A stretch of 64,000 nucleotides of DNA from NCBI GenBank assembly GCA_966674685.1, contig CBKWJC010000023.1:1-64000 (forward strand). The letters run 5' to 3'. Origin of the DNA: Thainema sp966674685. Its GTDB lineage: Bacteria; Cyanobacteriota; Cyanobacteriia; Phormidesmidales; Phormidesmidaceae. The first letter of the stretch is position 1, and every line of letters starts with the position of its first letter. The notes under the pieces are model-generated. The model was not told where the DNA came from. It worked only from the letters and a program-made list of their open reading frames with translations, and did no database searches. Position numbers and translations under genes: made by a program. Positions 7,599-16,101 of this stretch are shown piece by piece.

Positions 7599-8327
7599 CT
7601 ATGAATCTGCCTGTTCTTGTGCGATGCGTTCACGAGTTTCAACTAGCAGTTTGCCCAGCATATTCCTGCCGCTGCCGTCCCCACCATCGCCCCAATACCT
7701 ATCATTAGTTGTATGCTCGATTAGCTCTGCATTGCCTGTGTCCAGAAGCTGTTTGGTGAGGTCAGGATGCTGAGTGAATTTGGCATAGAGCGCTTCCCGC
7801 ATGATGTCGTCTTTTACCACTTCCCAATCCGGGCGTAGCGGTCGGTTGCGATCGCGCCCCAGATTCGCAGCTTCCCTCGGCGTGGCAGCTTGCCGAACTT
7901 CCTCTTCATGAGGAGTTCCAGCAAACTTTTGTGCTTGAAAATAGTGCTCCGAGGTCGGCCAAATTTTGCCGTTTAAATAGATAGCGTACGGCGCAAAGTT
8001 TGAGAAGAAGCCATAGGGTTTATTCAGGTGATAAAACTTAATTGCTTTCACAGATCGAGCTTCAATAACGATTCCACCAAATCGAGCTTCATCCGCCCAA
8101 CATTCAATCCCTTTGATATAGCAAATATTGCTTGTGTATTCTGCTTGTGTATCCACAAAAACAGCTTTGAAGCCGCCACCGATTGACGTATTAGAAAAGC
8201 CGAGCTTGCGACCATCAGCATCGCAAGCTTCGCCATAACAAGTCCTACACACCTCATTCGGATAGCGCTCCCGATGATGGACTCGCCGGGAGCATATCGG
8301 GCAAGAGTGATAGGCTTTGGTGCTCAC
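7599..8327 (-). CDS. NADAR-domain protein with N-terminal zinc ribbon
   Basis: 242 residues. The N-terminus has a CPIC...C..C zinc-ribbon (C9, C12, C27, C30), followed by an unassigned alpha/beta segment (about 40-92) and a NADAR (YbiA-like) domain from about 96 to 238: FYHLNKPYGFFSNFAP, the PTSEHYFQAQKF motif with E127, and RYWGDGGDGSGRNMLGKLL at the end. NADAR domains include N-glycosidases acting on riboflavin-pathway intermediates and enzymes that remove ADP-ribose from guanine in DNA; which applies here is unknown. It starts with GTG only 5 bases after the tldD stop, so the two are almost certainly co-transcribed. The N-terminal half makes this longer than simple YbiA. Confidence 0.85.
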   Translation of the reverse strand: MSTKAYHSCPICSRRVHHRERYPNEVCRTCYGEACDADGRKLGFSNTSIGGGFKAVFVDTQAEYTSNICYIKGIECWADEARFGGIVIEARSVKAIKFYHLNKPYGFFSNFAPYAIYLNGKIWPTSEHYFQAQKFAGTPHEEEVRQAATPREAANLGRDRNRPLRPDWEVVKDDIMREALYAKFTQHPDLTKQLLDTGNAELIEHTTNDRYWGDGGDGSGRNMLGKLLVETRERIAQEQADS

Positions 8328-8332
8328 AACCG

Positions 8333-9718
8333 TTATCGTCCGCCAACCACGACATTCTGAATCCGCACCGGGGGGCCACCGACGCTAACAGGAAGAGGCG
8401 ATTGACCGCCTTTGCCGCAGCCACCGTTGGTGTAAATCGACTCTTCACCGATGGCGTCGATATCTTTCAGGGTTTGGAAAACATTGCCACTGAGGGTAAC
8501 GTCGCTGACGGGTTCAGCAATCTCGCCGTTGCGAATCATATAGCCCTCTGCTGCTGCAAAGGTGAACATTTCGCCATTGGTTTGTCCACCCAGCATCCGA
8601 ACCGCGTAGACACCCTCGTCAATTTCACCAATCATGTCGTGCACCGAGCGATCGCCCGACTCAATCCCAGTATTAGTCATTCGCACAATCGGCGGATAAG
8701 TGGCGCTGAGGGCGCGAGCATTCCCCGTTGGTCGCTCCTGCATCTTGCCAGCGGTTTCACGGTTGTGCAGCCGCTGGGTCAAAATGCCGTTCTGAATTAG
8801 ATACTTGCGCTGGGCTGGAACGCCCTCGTCATCATACTTCAGCGTTCCTGGCAGATTGGGCATTGTGGCATCGTCCACTACGTTGAGCTGCGGAATTGCT
8901 ACCTGCTTACCCAGCGTCAACAGCTCCTGCATACGGGGGTTTTCATAGACAAAGTCAGCTTCGGACAGATGCCCAAAGGCTTCGTGGATGAAGACACCTG
9001 CCAAGTAGGGATCAAGAATAACCGTATACTGGCCGCCCTTGACAGGTTTCGCTTCAAGCTGGCGAATCGCTCGCTGAGCTGCCGCCTCGACTTGGTCTTC
9101 AATGCCTAGCAAAATGTCGTAGTCTGAGCGCGAGTGAACCGACTCATAGCCCTGACGGACAAAGCCATCTTCGCCGCGCGCCACCACGCCAAAGCCGCCG
9201 GAAATATCCAGCCGCTCCTGCACAATGCAGCTACCTGTGGAGTTGACGAAATAGGACGTGGCAAAGCGATCGCGATAGCTGGACATGGTGGTCTGGATGC
9301 GCGGATCAATTTCCAGTAAAAGCTGGTTGTAGCGTTCAACAAGCTGCTGCTTTTCGCTGAGGCTAATACCGCGCGGATCGCGCCCGAGTTCCACTTTGAC
9401 TACGTCTTCGATTGGATCGACTTCAGCGAGATAGGTCTTGTCGCTACCGATCAGCTTGGCCTGTTGAATCGCTTCTTCAATGCGGGATTTTAGCTCACTC
9501 AGGCCGTTAAAGGTGACAAAACTCCAGCCTCCGTTATGACAGGCGCGAATCCCTCCTGCTAAACCAAAGCTGCGGTTCACCCCATCCAACTGCGGCCCCC
9601 GATAGGCAATTGAACTCGATTCGCTCTGTTCGAGCCGGACTTCCAGATAATCAACCTGACTACGATAGGGCGCGATCGCATCAACAATCTGGTCTTGGAT
9701 CGAGGTGGTTGTGAGCAT
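8333..9718 (-). CDS. tldD: TldD metalloprotease subunit
   Basis: 461-residue zinc protease of the TldD/PmbA family; TldD with TldE degrades unfolded or modified peptides in the cytoplasm. The metal motif HEAFGH (H245, E246, H250) is intact, followed by LSEADFVYENPRMQELLTLGKQVA, and the C-terminal domain has MTNTGIESGDRSVHDMIGEIDEGVYAV and FTFAAAEGYMI. A TTG two codons further upstream is possible, but the ATG at 9718 has GAGGA at good spacing (7 bases). No tldE/pmbA gene is beside it; cyanobacteria usually carry that partner elsewhere. The downstream NADAR gene appears to be in the same operon. Confidence 0.93.
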   Translation of the reverse strand: MLTTTSIQDQIVDAIAPYRSQVDYLEVRLEQSESSSIAYRGPQLDGVNRSFGLAGGIRACHNGGWSFVTFNGLSELKSRIEEAIQQAKLIGSDKTYLAEVDPIEDVVKVELGRDPRGISLSEKQQLVERYNQLLLEIDPRIQTTMSSYRDRFATSYFVNSTGSCIVQERLDISGGFGVVARGEDGFVRQGYESVHSRSDYDILLGIEDQVEAAAQRAIRQLEAKPVKGGQYTVILDPYLAGVFIHEAFGHLSEADFVYENPRMQELLTLGKQVAIPQLNVVDDATMPNLPGTLKYDDEGVPAQRKYLIQNGILTQRLHNRETAGKMQERPTGNARALSATYPPIVRMTNTGIESGDRSVHDMIGEIDEGVYAVRMLGGQTNGEMFTFAAAEGYMIRNGEIAEPVSDVTLSGNVFQTLKDIDAIGEESIYTNGGCGKGGQSPLPVSVGGPPVRIQNVVVGGR

Positions 9719-9863
9719 GGACAAATCCTCGCGAACTGCAAACCTGTTTTATCTAGTGTAGTTGGAGAGACTACGGATTGGGGAGCAAAATCAACTGCTA
9801 TTCACCCCAAACCCATCCCCTGCAATAATAGGCAGAGCATTGACTGGGTAGGGCGGCACTACT

Positions 9864-11429
9864 ATGCGGAAACCAATCATTAATTTCCAGAAATTTGGAG
9901 TTGGTGCACTAATTTTTCTCCTGATTCATCCACTGGCCAAAACCGCGATCGCACAATCTTCCCCGATTGAACAACCGACCACAGCCCTCTGCCCCAATCA
10001 GCTCCAAGCTGCCATTGAACCGATTATCCAGCAGCCACAACTGGCGCGATCGCGCTGGGGAATTTTAGTTGAAACCTTAGATGCCGATCCTGAGAATCGT
10101 CAGACTCTATATGAGCTAGAAGCCGAGCGCTACTTCATTCCGGCTTCCACCACGAAACTGCTGACGACCGCTGCCGCCCTGCACATCTTAGGCCCGGACT
10201 TCCAAATTCGGACATCGATTTATCAGATTTCAGACTCAGAGACTCCCAGCGATTCAGCCGTGAACCCAGCGAGTTCGCCTAGTCCTATGATTTTGCGGGC
10301 TGTGGGTCGCGGCGATCCGAGCCTTGACACAGCCGATTTAGACAACTTGGCCCGACAAATCCGCGATCGCAACATCACCCATATTGATCAGCTTCAGCTC
10401 GACGATAACTATTTTCAAGGATTGACCGTTCATCCCAATTGGGAATGGGAAGATGTGCAGGCAGGCTATGGCACAGCCGTCAACAGCCTGATTTTGAATC
10501 AAAATGAGGTTGTGGTAGATCTCATGCCGCAAGCTGTTGGAGAACCGCTACAGGTGGAGTGGCGCGATCCCAATCAGGCTGAGCAGTGGCAGGTGGAAAA
10601 CTATTCCACGACAGTGGCAGCGACGGAGCCAGAATTTCTGCGAGTAGGTCGTAGTTTTCAACAGCCAGTTCTGCAAATCTGGGGTCAACTGCAAGCTGGG
10701 GCACCCCCGGCAGATGTTTCGGTGTCTGTGTTTGATCCGGTCGCCAACTTTGGCCAAGGACTAGAACAGGCATTGGCGGCACAGGACATTACCGTAGGGC
10801 AGGTCACAATTTTAGATGATCCTGATTTACCGCCCAACAGCCAAGAGGTTGCCATTGTCATATCACCACCACTGACTGAGCTAATCACGACAGCGAATCA
10901 GCAAAGCAATAATTTATTTGCTGAAGCCTTACTCAGGCATCTCGGTTACTACGTCTTGGCCGTTCCCCCAGAGGATTCCACAGCGGCGGGGCTAGAAATT
11001 CTGACAACTGCCTTGGCAAATATTGGCGTTGATCCAACCAGTTATGAAACGGTCGATGGGTCTGGTTTATCTAGGCACAACCTCATGAGTCCCGCTGCAC
11101 TGGTGCAAACCCTACAGGGGATGGCTGCCGAACCGGACGCTGAGCTATATCGCCAATCCCTCGCGGTCGCTGGAGAAAGCGGTACGCTGCAAAATCGGCT
11201 AGCTGATAGCGCGATCGCAGATCGGCTGTGGGGTAAAACGGGAACCGTCAGCGGTAATATTTCCCTAGCAGGCTATCTTGAACCGCCCAATTATGAACCC
11301 TTAGCGTTTAGCATTTTGATTAACCAGTCCGATTTGCCAAGCGGTGAACTGCGTCAGGCCATTGATCAAATCGTGCTGCAACTGGCGCGACTGCAAGTCT
11401 GTAATGCCCAAGTTGAACCTACTCGTTAA
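9864..11429 (+). CDS. dacB: D-Ala-D-Ala carboxypeptidase/endopeptidase (PBP4 type, peptidase S13)
   Basis: A 521-residue exported penicillin-binding protein that trims peptidoglycan cross-links. A signal peptide (MRKPIINFQKFGVGALIFLLI..AIAQ, cleavage near 30) precedes the S13 fold. The three active-site motifs are intact: STTK (S95-K98), SNN in QQSNNLFAEALLRHLG, and KTG in LWGKTGTVSGNIS. The insertion of roughly 200 residues between motif 1 and 2 is normal for PBP4. It is followed after 38 bases by the YgfZ-type gene on the same strand, possibly co-transcribed. Confidence 0.92.
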   Translation: MRKPIINFQKFGVGALIFLLIHPLAKTAIAQSSPIEQPTTALCPNQLQAAIEPIIQQPQLARSRWGILVETLDADPENRQTLYELEAERYFIPASTTKLLTTAAALHILGPDFQIRTSIYQISDSETPSDSAVNPASSPSPMILRAVGRGDPSLDTADLDNLARQIRDRNITHIDQLQLDDNYFQGLTVHPNWEWEDVQAGYGTAVNSLILNQNEVVVDLMPQAVGEPLQVEWRDPNQAEQWQVENYSTTVAATEPEFLRVGRSFQQPVLQIWGQLQAGAPPADVSVSVFDPVANFGQGLEQALAAQDITVGQVTILDDPDLPPNSQEVAIVISPPLTELITTANQQSNNLFAEALLRHLGYYVLAVPPEDSTAAGLEILTTALANIGVDPTSYETVDGSGLSRHNLMSPAALVQTLQGMAAEPDAELYRQSLAVAGESGTLQNRLADSAIADRLWGKTGTVSGNISLAGYLEPPNYEPLAFSILINQSDLPSGELRQAIDQIVLQLARLQVCNAQVEPTR

Positions 11430-11467
11430 CGTTCACTCAAGTTATCGTTCAACACACTCAACTTCCT

Positions 11468-12550
11468 ATGACGACTACCTTACAACAGCTTCAATCCGCT
11501 GCCGGAGCCACATTGGCAACCATCGATGATCAAACGGTTCCAGCCAGCTTTGGCAATGATGCTGAGGCATGGACTGCGGCCCAATCTGGAGTTGCGATCG
11601 CAGATCGATCTCACTGGGGCCGCATTGCAGTGGGCGATAGTGACCGAATTCGCTTCTTGCACAACCAGTCCACCCACGATTTTCAGTCGCTCAAACCCGG
11701 TAGCGGCTGCGAAACCGTATTTGTCACCTCCACCGCCCGGACGCTCGATTTAGTCACCGCCTACGTGACGGACGAAACGGTGCTGCTGATTACCGCTCCA
11801 GGCCACCATCAGTCGCTGATCGAGTTCATGGATCGCTACATCTTTTTTGCCGACAAAGTGACGCTGACGGATCGGACGGGTGACACGGCGCTATTTAGCC
11901 TCATGGGGCCGCAAAGCGAGGAGCTACTGAAATCCCTGGGAGTCACGCTCACCAGTAACGCGACGCATACCCATGAAACCGTTGACGTGGATGGTATATC
12001 CGTCCGAGTTGCCGTCGGCAATGGCCTCGAGCTACCAGGCTATAACCTGATCGTTGCAGCCGACCAAGCCGCCGACCTGTGGCAGCGTTTTGTCAATGCC
12101 GGAGCCGTCCCAATGGGCGATCAGGTTTGGCAGCAGTTGCGAATTGTGCAAGGTCGCCCCTTACCCGGACATGAGCTAACCGAAGACTACAATCCCCTCG
12201 AAGCTGGCCTCTGGCATACGCTTTCATTTGAAAAAGGCTGCTACATCGGCCAAGAAACGATCGCGCGGCTGAATACCTATCGAGGCGTGAAACTACAGCT
12301 TTGGGGAATTGAGCTCAGTGCGATCGCACCTGCACAATCCCCCATCTGGCACGACAATCAAAAAGTTGGCGTGCTAACCAGCGTGGCTGAAACACCAGAT
12401 GGTATACGCGGCCTCGCCTACATCCGCACCAAAGCGGGTGGCGCTGGCCTCACCGTCCACGTCGGCGAAACAGCAGAATCTGAATCTGCGATCGCAGGCA
12501 CAGTTATAGACGTGCCCTACCTATCCCACGGCTACCTGAACCCGACCTAA
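11468..12550 (+). CDS. YgfZ/GcvT-like folate-binding protein (iron-sulfur cluster maturation)
   Basis: 360 residues of the aminomethyltransferase-like fold. The YgfZ signature KGCYIGQE with its conserved cysteine is present near residue 256-263 (FEKGCYIGQETIARLNTYRG). YgfZ proteins bind tetrahydrofolate and help assemble or repair certain iron-sulfur enzymes; this is distinguished from true glycine-cleavage T protein by the K-G-C-[FY]-x-G-Q-E motif and shorter length. The ATG at 11468 follows a short gap after dacB. Numerous HIP1 sites lie inside the gene. Confidence 0.88.
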   Translation: MTTTLQQLQSAAGATLATIDDQTVPASFGNDAEAWTAAQSGVAIADRSHWGRIAVGDSDRIRFLHNQSTHDFQSLKPGSGCETVFVTSTARTLDLVTAYVTDETVLLITAPGHHQSLIEFMDRYIFFADKVTLTDRTGDTALFSLMGPQSEELLKSLGVTLTSNATHTHETVDVDGISVRVAVGNGLELPGYNLIVAADQAADLWQRFVNAGAVPMGDQVWQQLRIVQGRPLPGHELTEDYNPLEAGLWHTLSFEKGCYIGQETIARLNTYRGVKLQLWGIELSAIAPAQSPIWHDNQKVGVLTSVAETPDGIRGLAYIRTKAGGAGLTVHVGETAESESAIAGTVIDVPYLSHGYLNPT

Positions 12551-12572
12551 ATTTTCCAAACAACGTTGTTGC

Positions 12573-12626
12573 GTAGGGGCGTTAGCGTAGCCATGTCCGA
12601 AGGGCTATATGGCCATTCGCCCTTAC
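12573..12626. repeat. GTAGGGGCG...CGCCCTTAC imperfect palindromic repeat
   Basis: A GTAGGGGCG left arm and GGCCATTCGCCCTTAC right arm in a convergent junction. It resembles the hairpin at 56602-56635 (GTAGGGACGAATGG / CATTCGCCCCTAC), a repeat widespread in cyanobacterial intergenic DNA, and may serve as a terminator. Confidence 0.6.
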
Positions 12627-12639
12627 CAAATTTTGGATT

Positions 12640-13038
12640 TTACGATTCCGTCAACAGCACATTCAGCCGATTCACAACCTGCCGCCGCTGTTCCAAACAA
12701 GCCGTTTGATACGCCGCCACAATTTCAGCCACCAACCGTGTTTCCACTGCATCAACGGACGCCTGAGAAGGATATGTCCAATAAAGTTCTGGATGCAGAT
12801 CCGGCTGAAAAACCTGATCGGCAATTGTCTTAAACAGTTCCTCATTCAACGGCTCATCCGCTTTGAGCTGCTCACAATAAGCCGCTGATTCCGCAGTACT
12901 CGGTTCAACCGTTTCCAGCGTACTCATACCGTTGCGATGAATACGAGTCGTCAACGATTCCCCCGTCAGCTCAGCCATCAGTTGGCTTTTGGCCTTAAAC
13001 CGAATCAAAGAGCGAGTGGGATATAAACCGCGCAACAT
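12640..13038 (-). CDS. Conserved hypothetical protein
   Basis: 132 residues, no membrane segment or signal peptide, Leu/Glu-rich and mostly helical in appearance. The start is well supported: AAGGAGT lies before the ATG at 13038. The N-terminus is basic (MLRGLYPTRSLIRFKAKSQ) and the middle contains FKTIADQVFQPDLHPELYW. I do not recognise the family. Codon use and HIP1 content look like the neighbours, so it is probably a real, native gene. Confidence 0.7.
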   Translation of the reverse strand: MLRGLYPTRSLIRFKAKSQLMAELTGESLTTRIHRNGMSTLETVEPSTAESAAYCEQLKADEPLNEELFKTIADQVFQPDLHPELYWTYPSQASVDAVETRLVAEIVAAYQTACLEQRRQVVNRLNVLLTES

Positions 13039-13158
13039 GGGAACTCCTTGCGTTAGCTGTCGGAATGATTTCGCAATAATTTTGGTTATTCTATGTCAAA
13101 GCGTGCTCAACTCTACAATTAAAGTTGAACAACCGCCATCTGTCGCGAGGGTAAAACT

Positions 13159-13188
13159 TGAGTGCTGAGTGTTGAGTGCTGAGTTGTA
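13159..13188. repeat. GTGCTGAGT low-complexity repeat (family E, copy 3)
   Basis: Three tandem GAGTGCTGAGT/GAGTGTTGAGT units in the gap between divergently placed genes at 13038 and 13293, followed by CTTACTCCTCACC, another family E module. Confidence 0.7.
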
Positions 13189-13292
13189 ATTTGCCTTACT
13201 CCTCACCAAAATTAATGTGTAGCTACAGTTGCGGTAACTGGTATAAGTAACATTGTTAAAGAGCACCTGTTATCTGTTACCGCATCCAGCCC

Positions 13293-13793
13293 ATGAATAA
13301 ATCGCGACTTTTTCGTTTCGTGTTAACCTGCCTTGTCATCGTGATGACGGTGATCAGTTATCCAGTTCATGCATCAGCTCAGGAGAATACCGTTGATTAC
13401 ACGCTGACCGACGTGCGATATCGCGATTTTTCTCATAAAAATCTGGAAGGTACATCTTTTGCGGGTGCAGAGGCTCAAGGTGCCAATTTTGAAGGTGCAA
13501 ACCTACGGGCTACGATTTTGACTAAAGCCTCGTTCACCGAAGCTAACTTGAAAGACGTTGATCTGTCTGATACCTTTGCCGATCGCGTTTCATTCAATGG
13601 GGCCGATTTGACCAACGCCATTTTTACCGATGCGATCGCATCTAGCACCACCTTTGCCGATGCCATTATCACCGGAGCCGATTTTTCCGGGGCGATCTTA
13701 GATCGAATTCAAGTGAAGTACATGTGCGATCGCGCAGATGGGGTCAATCCCATCACCGGAATTGCCACCAAAGCCAGCTTAGGCTGTCGGTAA
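13293..13793 (+). CDS. Exported pentapeptide-repeat protein, probably thylakoid lumen or periplasm
   Basis: 166 residues. A clear signal peptide (MNKSRLFRFVLTCLVIVMTVISYPVHASAQ, cleavage after about residue 29) is followed by pentapeptide repeats of the A(D/N)LXX kind from about 48 to 140: GASFAG..., GANFEGANLRATILTKASFTEANLKDVDLSD. These form a right-handed square beta helix. The C-terminus (KYMCDRADGVNPITGIATKASLGCR) contains two cysteines, as in lumenal pentapeptide proteins of cyanobacteria and plants. Function of the class is unknown. Confidence 0.88.
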   Translation: MNKSRLFRFVLTCLVIVMTVISYPVHASAQENTVDYTLTDVRYRDFSHKNLEGTSFAGAEAQGANFEGANLRATILTKASFTEANLKDVDLSDTFADRVSFNGADLTNAIFTDAIASSTTFADAIITGADFSGAILDRIQVKYMCDRADGVNPITGIATKASLGCR

Positions 13794-13951
13794 TACACCA
13801 ACAGCCTGCCGCAATCTGCACCGAAAATCGTCGAGTGGGCACCGCCCACCAACCTCAACTCAGAATTCAGCTCACATCTTGCTTACTGACCTAACCTTTA
13901 AAAATCCAGGTCAGCCGATAGACAGCTAGATTACGCACTAGCTCAAAAACC

Positions 13952-14149
13952 TTACTCGCGGCGATTCATCTCGATTTGCAATAGGGGATAGCTAGAACTA
14001 GGCAATGAATCAACGTCAGTTGATGAAAAATAAGCAATCATCAAAAACGGCAGCGTTAGCGTTGCAAAGGCAACCAACGTTCCAAAAATGTCTGCAACCT
14101 TACCGGAGCTACGTTTAGGAGGGTTATCAGACTGACTAGCAGATTCCAT
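13952..14149 (-). CDS. Small single-span membrane protein, hypothetical
   Basis: 65 residues: a polar Lys/Ser-rich N-terminus (SQSDNPPKRSSGKVADIFG), one membrane helix (TLVAFATLTLPFLMIAYF, about 26-44) and a short tail SSYPLLQIEMNRRE. ATG at 14149, with GAGG-like sequence upstream. Composition and arrangement look like a genuine small thylakoid or plasma-membrane protein, but the family is not recognised. Confidence 0.6.
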   Translation of the reverse strand: MESASQSDNPPKRSSGKVADIFGTLVAFATLTLPFLMIAYFSSTDVDSLPSSSYPLLQIEMNRRE

Positions 14150-14835
14150 ACTATTGAGAATGAACCAACTACTTAAAAAACTTAAAACCGAAATGTGTAA
14201 GCCTAGCTTAACCCAAGAGATCTGGGTGCAACCTAGACTTTATACAGAAATTTTAACGATCCCACCGGATGAAAGTGTCATCTAATCAACAGTTGTCATC
14301 GAACTTCTCATTGATCGATGACTTTGCTTATATAGCTTTCTCAATGCAGCGTGAAAAACGCTGGTGGAGTATGGAAATGTTTCTCCGCCTTCAGCGGTTG
14401 ATGGAGAAACAGTCCTGGGAACCTCACTCGGTTGAAAATGCTATGTGAAATCCTTGACTCGCATCAGGACCGACTCACAGCGCTCACCAAAATCCAGGAA
14501 GTGATGTTGCCACTACATCAGGAGCGTAGAATAGCTTCTCAGTAATTCGCATGGCGGGGTCTCACACATCTCGAATGGGGCTGTCGAGACCTATATCTAC
14601 TTATCCACCCACTGTTGAATATACTGATCAGATAAAGCGGCTTAATATGGAATTCTTTATACGGTAATCACGTATATTTAATGCGGCTTCAAGTATTAAA
14701 AATAACTAGTTTCAGAGCCTTCACGGTTTGGTTTTCAGGTTGATATTGCCAATCCTAGATGTAGAGATATTTTCCCTTGGCTGTTTGTTAGCAACAAACG
14801 GGCTGTTCATTCACCTACAACTAGGAACAATAATT
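14150..14835. other. 686-base gap upstream of the PEP-CTERM gene
   Basis: No convincing gene. The gap contains palindromic element B copy 1 (14341-14450) and an AT-rich stretch up to the PEP-CTERM gene, preceded by a weak hairpin around 14781-14803 (TTTGTTAGCAACAAACG). A 41-codon ORF at 14160-14285 was considered and not called. Confidence 0.5.
14341..14450. repeat. Palindromic element, family B copy 1
   Basis: Shares CTGGTGGAGTATGGAA, TTTCT.C., a second hairpin half GGGAA..TC and the end AAAATGCT with the copy at 32718-32814. Internal hairpin GTTTCTCCGCC...ATGGAGAAAC. See the finding on family B. Confidence 0.65.
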
Positions 14836-15582
14836 ATGAAACGGAGTTCCATCTATGCCGCCATCTGCACTGGCGCTGCAACGATAGCAACGATGGGTTT
14901 GTCAGTTGGCTCGGCTGAGGCTGCCAGCCTCAGCTCAACTCAGTACTATAGCCAACTCGGCAGCAAGAGCGGTTTGAGCTATGAAACCTGGAGCTTGATC
15001 AACGAAGGAATCAATGGCGAAGGACAGGCGCTGAGCAGCGGTGAGTTGGTACAACTGGATACCTCTAAATTGACCTGGCAAGCTGGCGTTAAAGACGTTG
15101 AAGTCTTTTTTATCAATGAAGGTGCTGGCTATCATAACCAGTTTCTCTACTCCACCGAAGGTCGCAATAATCTGCAAACCATTTGGGAAGATGCGTCTTC
15201 TGAATACAGTATTTACGCTAATGGTGGCCCTTTATCTCTGGGTGAGCGCCACGTTCTAGGCGATTTTGCTGGCAGTACCCGACTGGACTTCTTCTTGCAG
15301 AATCCTCAAGGCGATCTTTTCGGTGCGATCGCAGAAGATAATATCGATCAACTGGTGCACCTCACAACTTATCAGGCTGGCGATCTGCTGGTTCTGGCTT
15401 ATGAAGACATCACAGGCGGTGGCGATCGCGACTACAACGATGTTGTCATTGCTGTTCGTGGTTTGGTAGATACCTCCACTGCTGATGTACCTGAACCTGC
15501 AAGTACAGCGTCATTGGTTGGTCTGGGCGTTCTTGGGACGCTACTGGCCCGCCGCAAGCGTGAAGCCAATCGGGATGTCTAG
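14836..15582 (+). CDS. PEP-CTERM sorted protein with DUF4114 domain
   Basis: 248 residues. The ATG at 14836 gives a signal peptide (MKRSSIYAAICTGAATIATMG..AEAA); the longer reading from 14728 is out of place for an exported protein. A DUF4114-like domain covers about 130-215 (VEVFFINEGAGYHNQFLY, GGGDRDYNDVVIAV, a likely calcium-binding loop). The C-terminus is a classic PEP-CTERM signal: VPEPAST, a hydrophobic helix (LVGLGVLGTLLA), then RRKR. Such proteins are exported and processed by an exosortase, often in exopolysaccharide-producing cells; no exosortase lies in this window. Confidence 0.9.
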   Translation: MKRSSIYAAICTGAATIATMGLSVGSAEAASLSSTQYYSQLGSKSGLSYETWSLINEGINGEGQALSSGELVQLDTSKLTWQAGVKDVEVFFINEGAGYHNQFLYSTEGRNNLQTIWEDASSEYSIYANGGPLSLGERHVLGDFAGSTRLDFFLQNPQGDLFGAIAEDNIDQLVHLTTYQAGDLLVLAYEDITGGGDRDYNDVVIAVRGLVDTSTADVPEPASTASLVGLGVLGTLLARRKREANRDV

Positions 15583-15888
15583 ATCAACCTAAAAAATAAA
15601 ATTATTCTTCAAGAAGATTCAGCTCAGAGTCCTCCCAGAATTAATAATCAATCTTTAAGGTCAGTGTTTTCTAGGAAACGCTGGCCTTTTAACGTTTATA
15701 GCCTTTTCCCATTGGGTGATATTAGCCATCGTATCGGCCAATACTGATGTCGCCTTTACTAAATGTGATTTCAGTTACTTTAAAACGCTATCGAGATCAC
15801 AATTGATCCCCAAACTCATCACGGTTATTTCGCACAGGATTCGAAACAATGAGTAATACCAACTCCACGTCAATGCTGTAAAAGTTCC
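15583..15888. other. 306-base gap
   Basis: Contains the terminator at 15657-15690; the remainder up to the small gene at 15889 shows nothing recognisable. Confidence 0.5.
15657..15690 (+). terminator. Terminator of the PEP-CTERM gene
   Basis: A 13-bp stem AAGGTCAGTGTTT / AAACGCTGGCCTT (two G-U pairs) followed by TTTT. Confidence 0.7.
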
Positions 15889-16017
15889 ATGATGCCTAAG
15901 CCATGCCAAAAACCACTCCGCCCCAACCCGTTTACGACCCACCGTGATCCCGAAACGGGCAAATGGTATGTTGTCTTTCCCCAGTCAGGATATCCCCAGC
16001 AAGGGAAAAGAGCTTAA
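15889..16017 (+). CDS. Small (41-42 residue) conserved cyanobacterial protein
   Basis: Two adjacent in-frame ATGs (15889 and 15892) open a 42-codon gene ending at TAA 16015-16017. The product is basic and Pro-rich: PKPCQKPLRPNPFTTHRDP, then ETGKWYVVFPQSGYPQ. The NPFTTxRDPxTGxWxVV pattern is one I associate with very short, unannotated cyanobacterial proteins of unknown function. It lies 84 bases before the solute-binding protein gene on the same strand. A plain Shine-Dalgarno is not evident. Confidence 0.6.
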   Translation: MMPKPCQKPLRPNPFTTHRDPETGKWYVVFPQSGYPQQGKRA

Positions 16018-16101
16018 CATTGCTTCAAGTATTTTCCTTATAGCGTTCAATCAGAGCCAGCGTCGTCTATTCTGGACAAAATTGGTTATGGTTATCGGTT
16101 C

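Noticed and set aside
14160..14285. 41-codon ORF (MNQLLKKLKTEMCKPSLTQ..) divergent to the gene at 14149
   Set aside because: Ordinary length for chance, no ribosome-binding site, no recognised motif, no support from composition.
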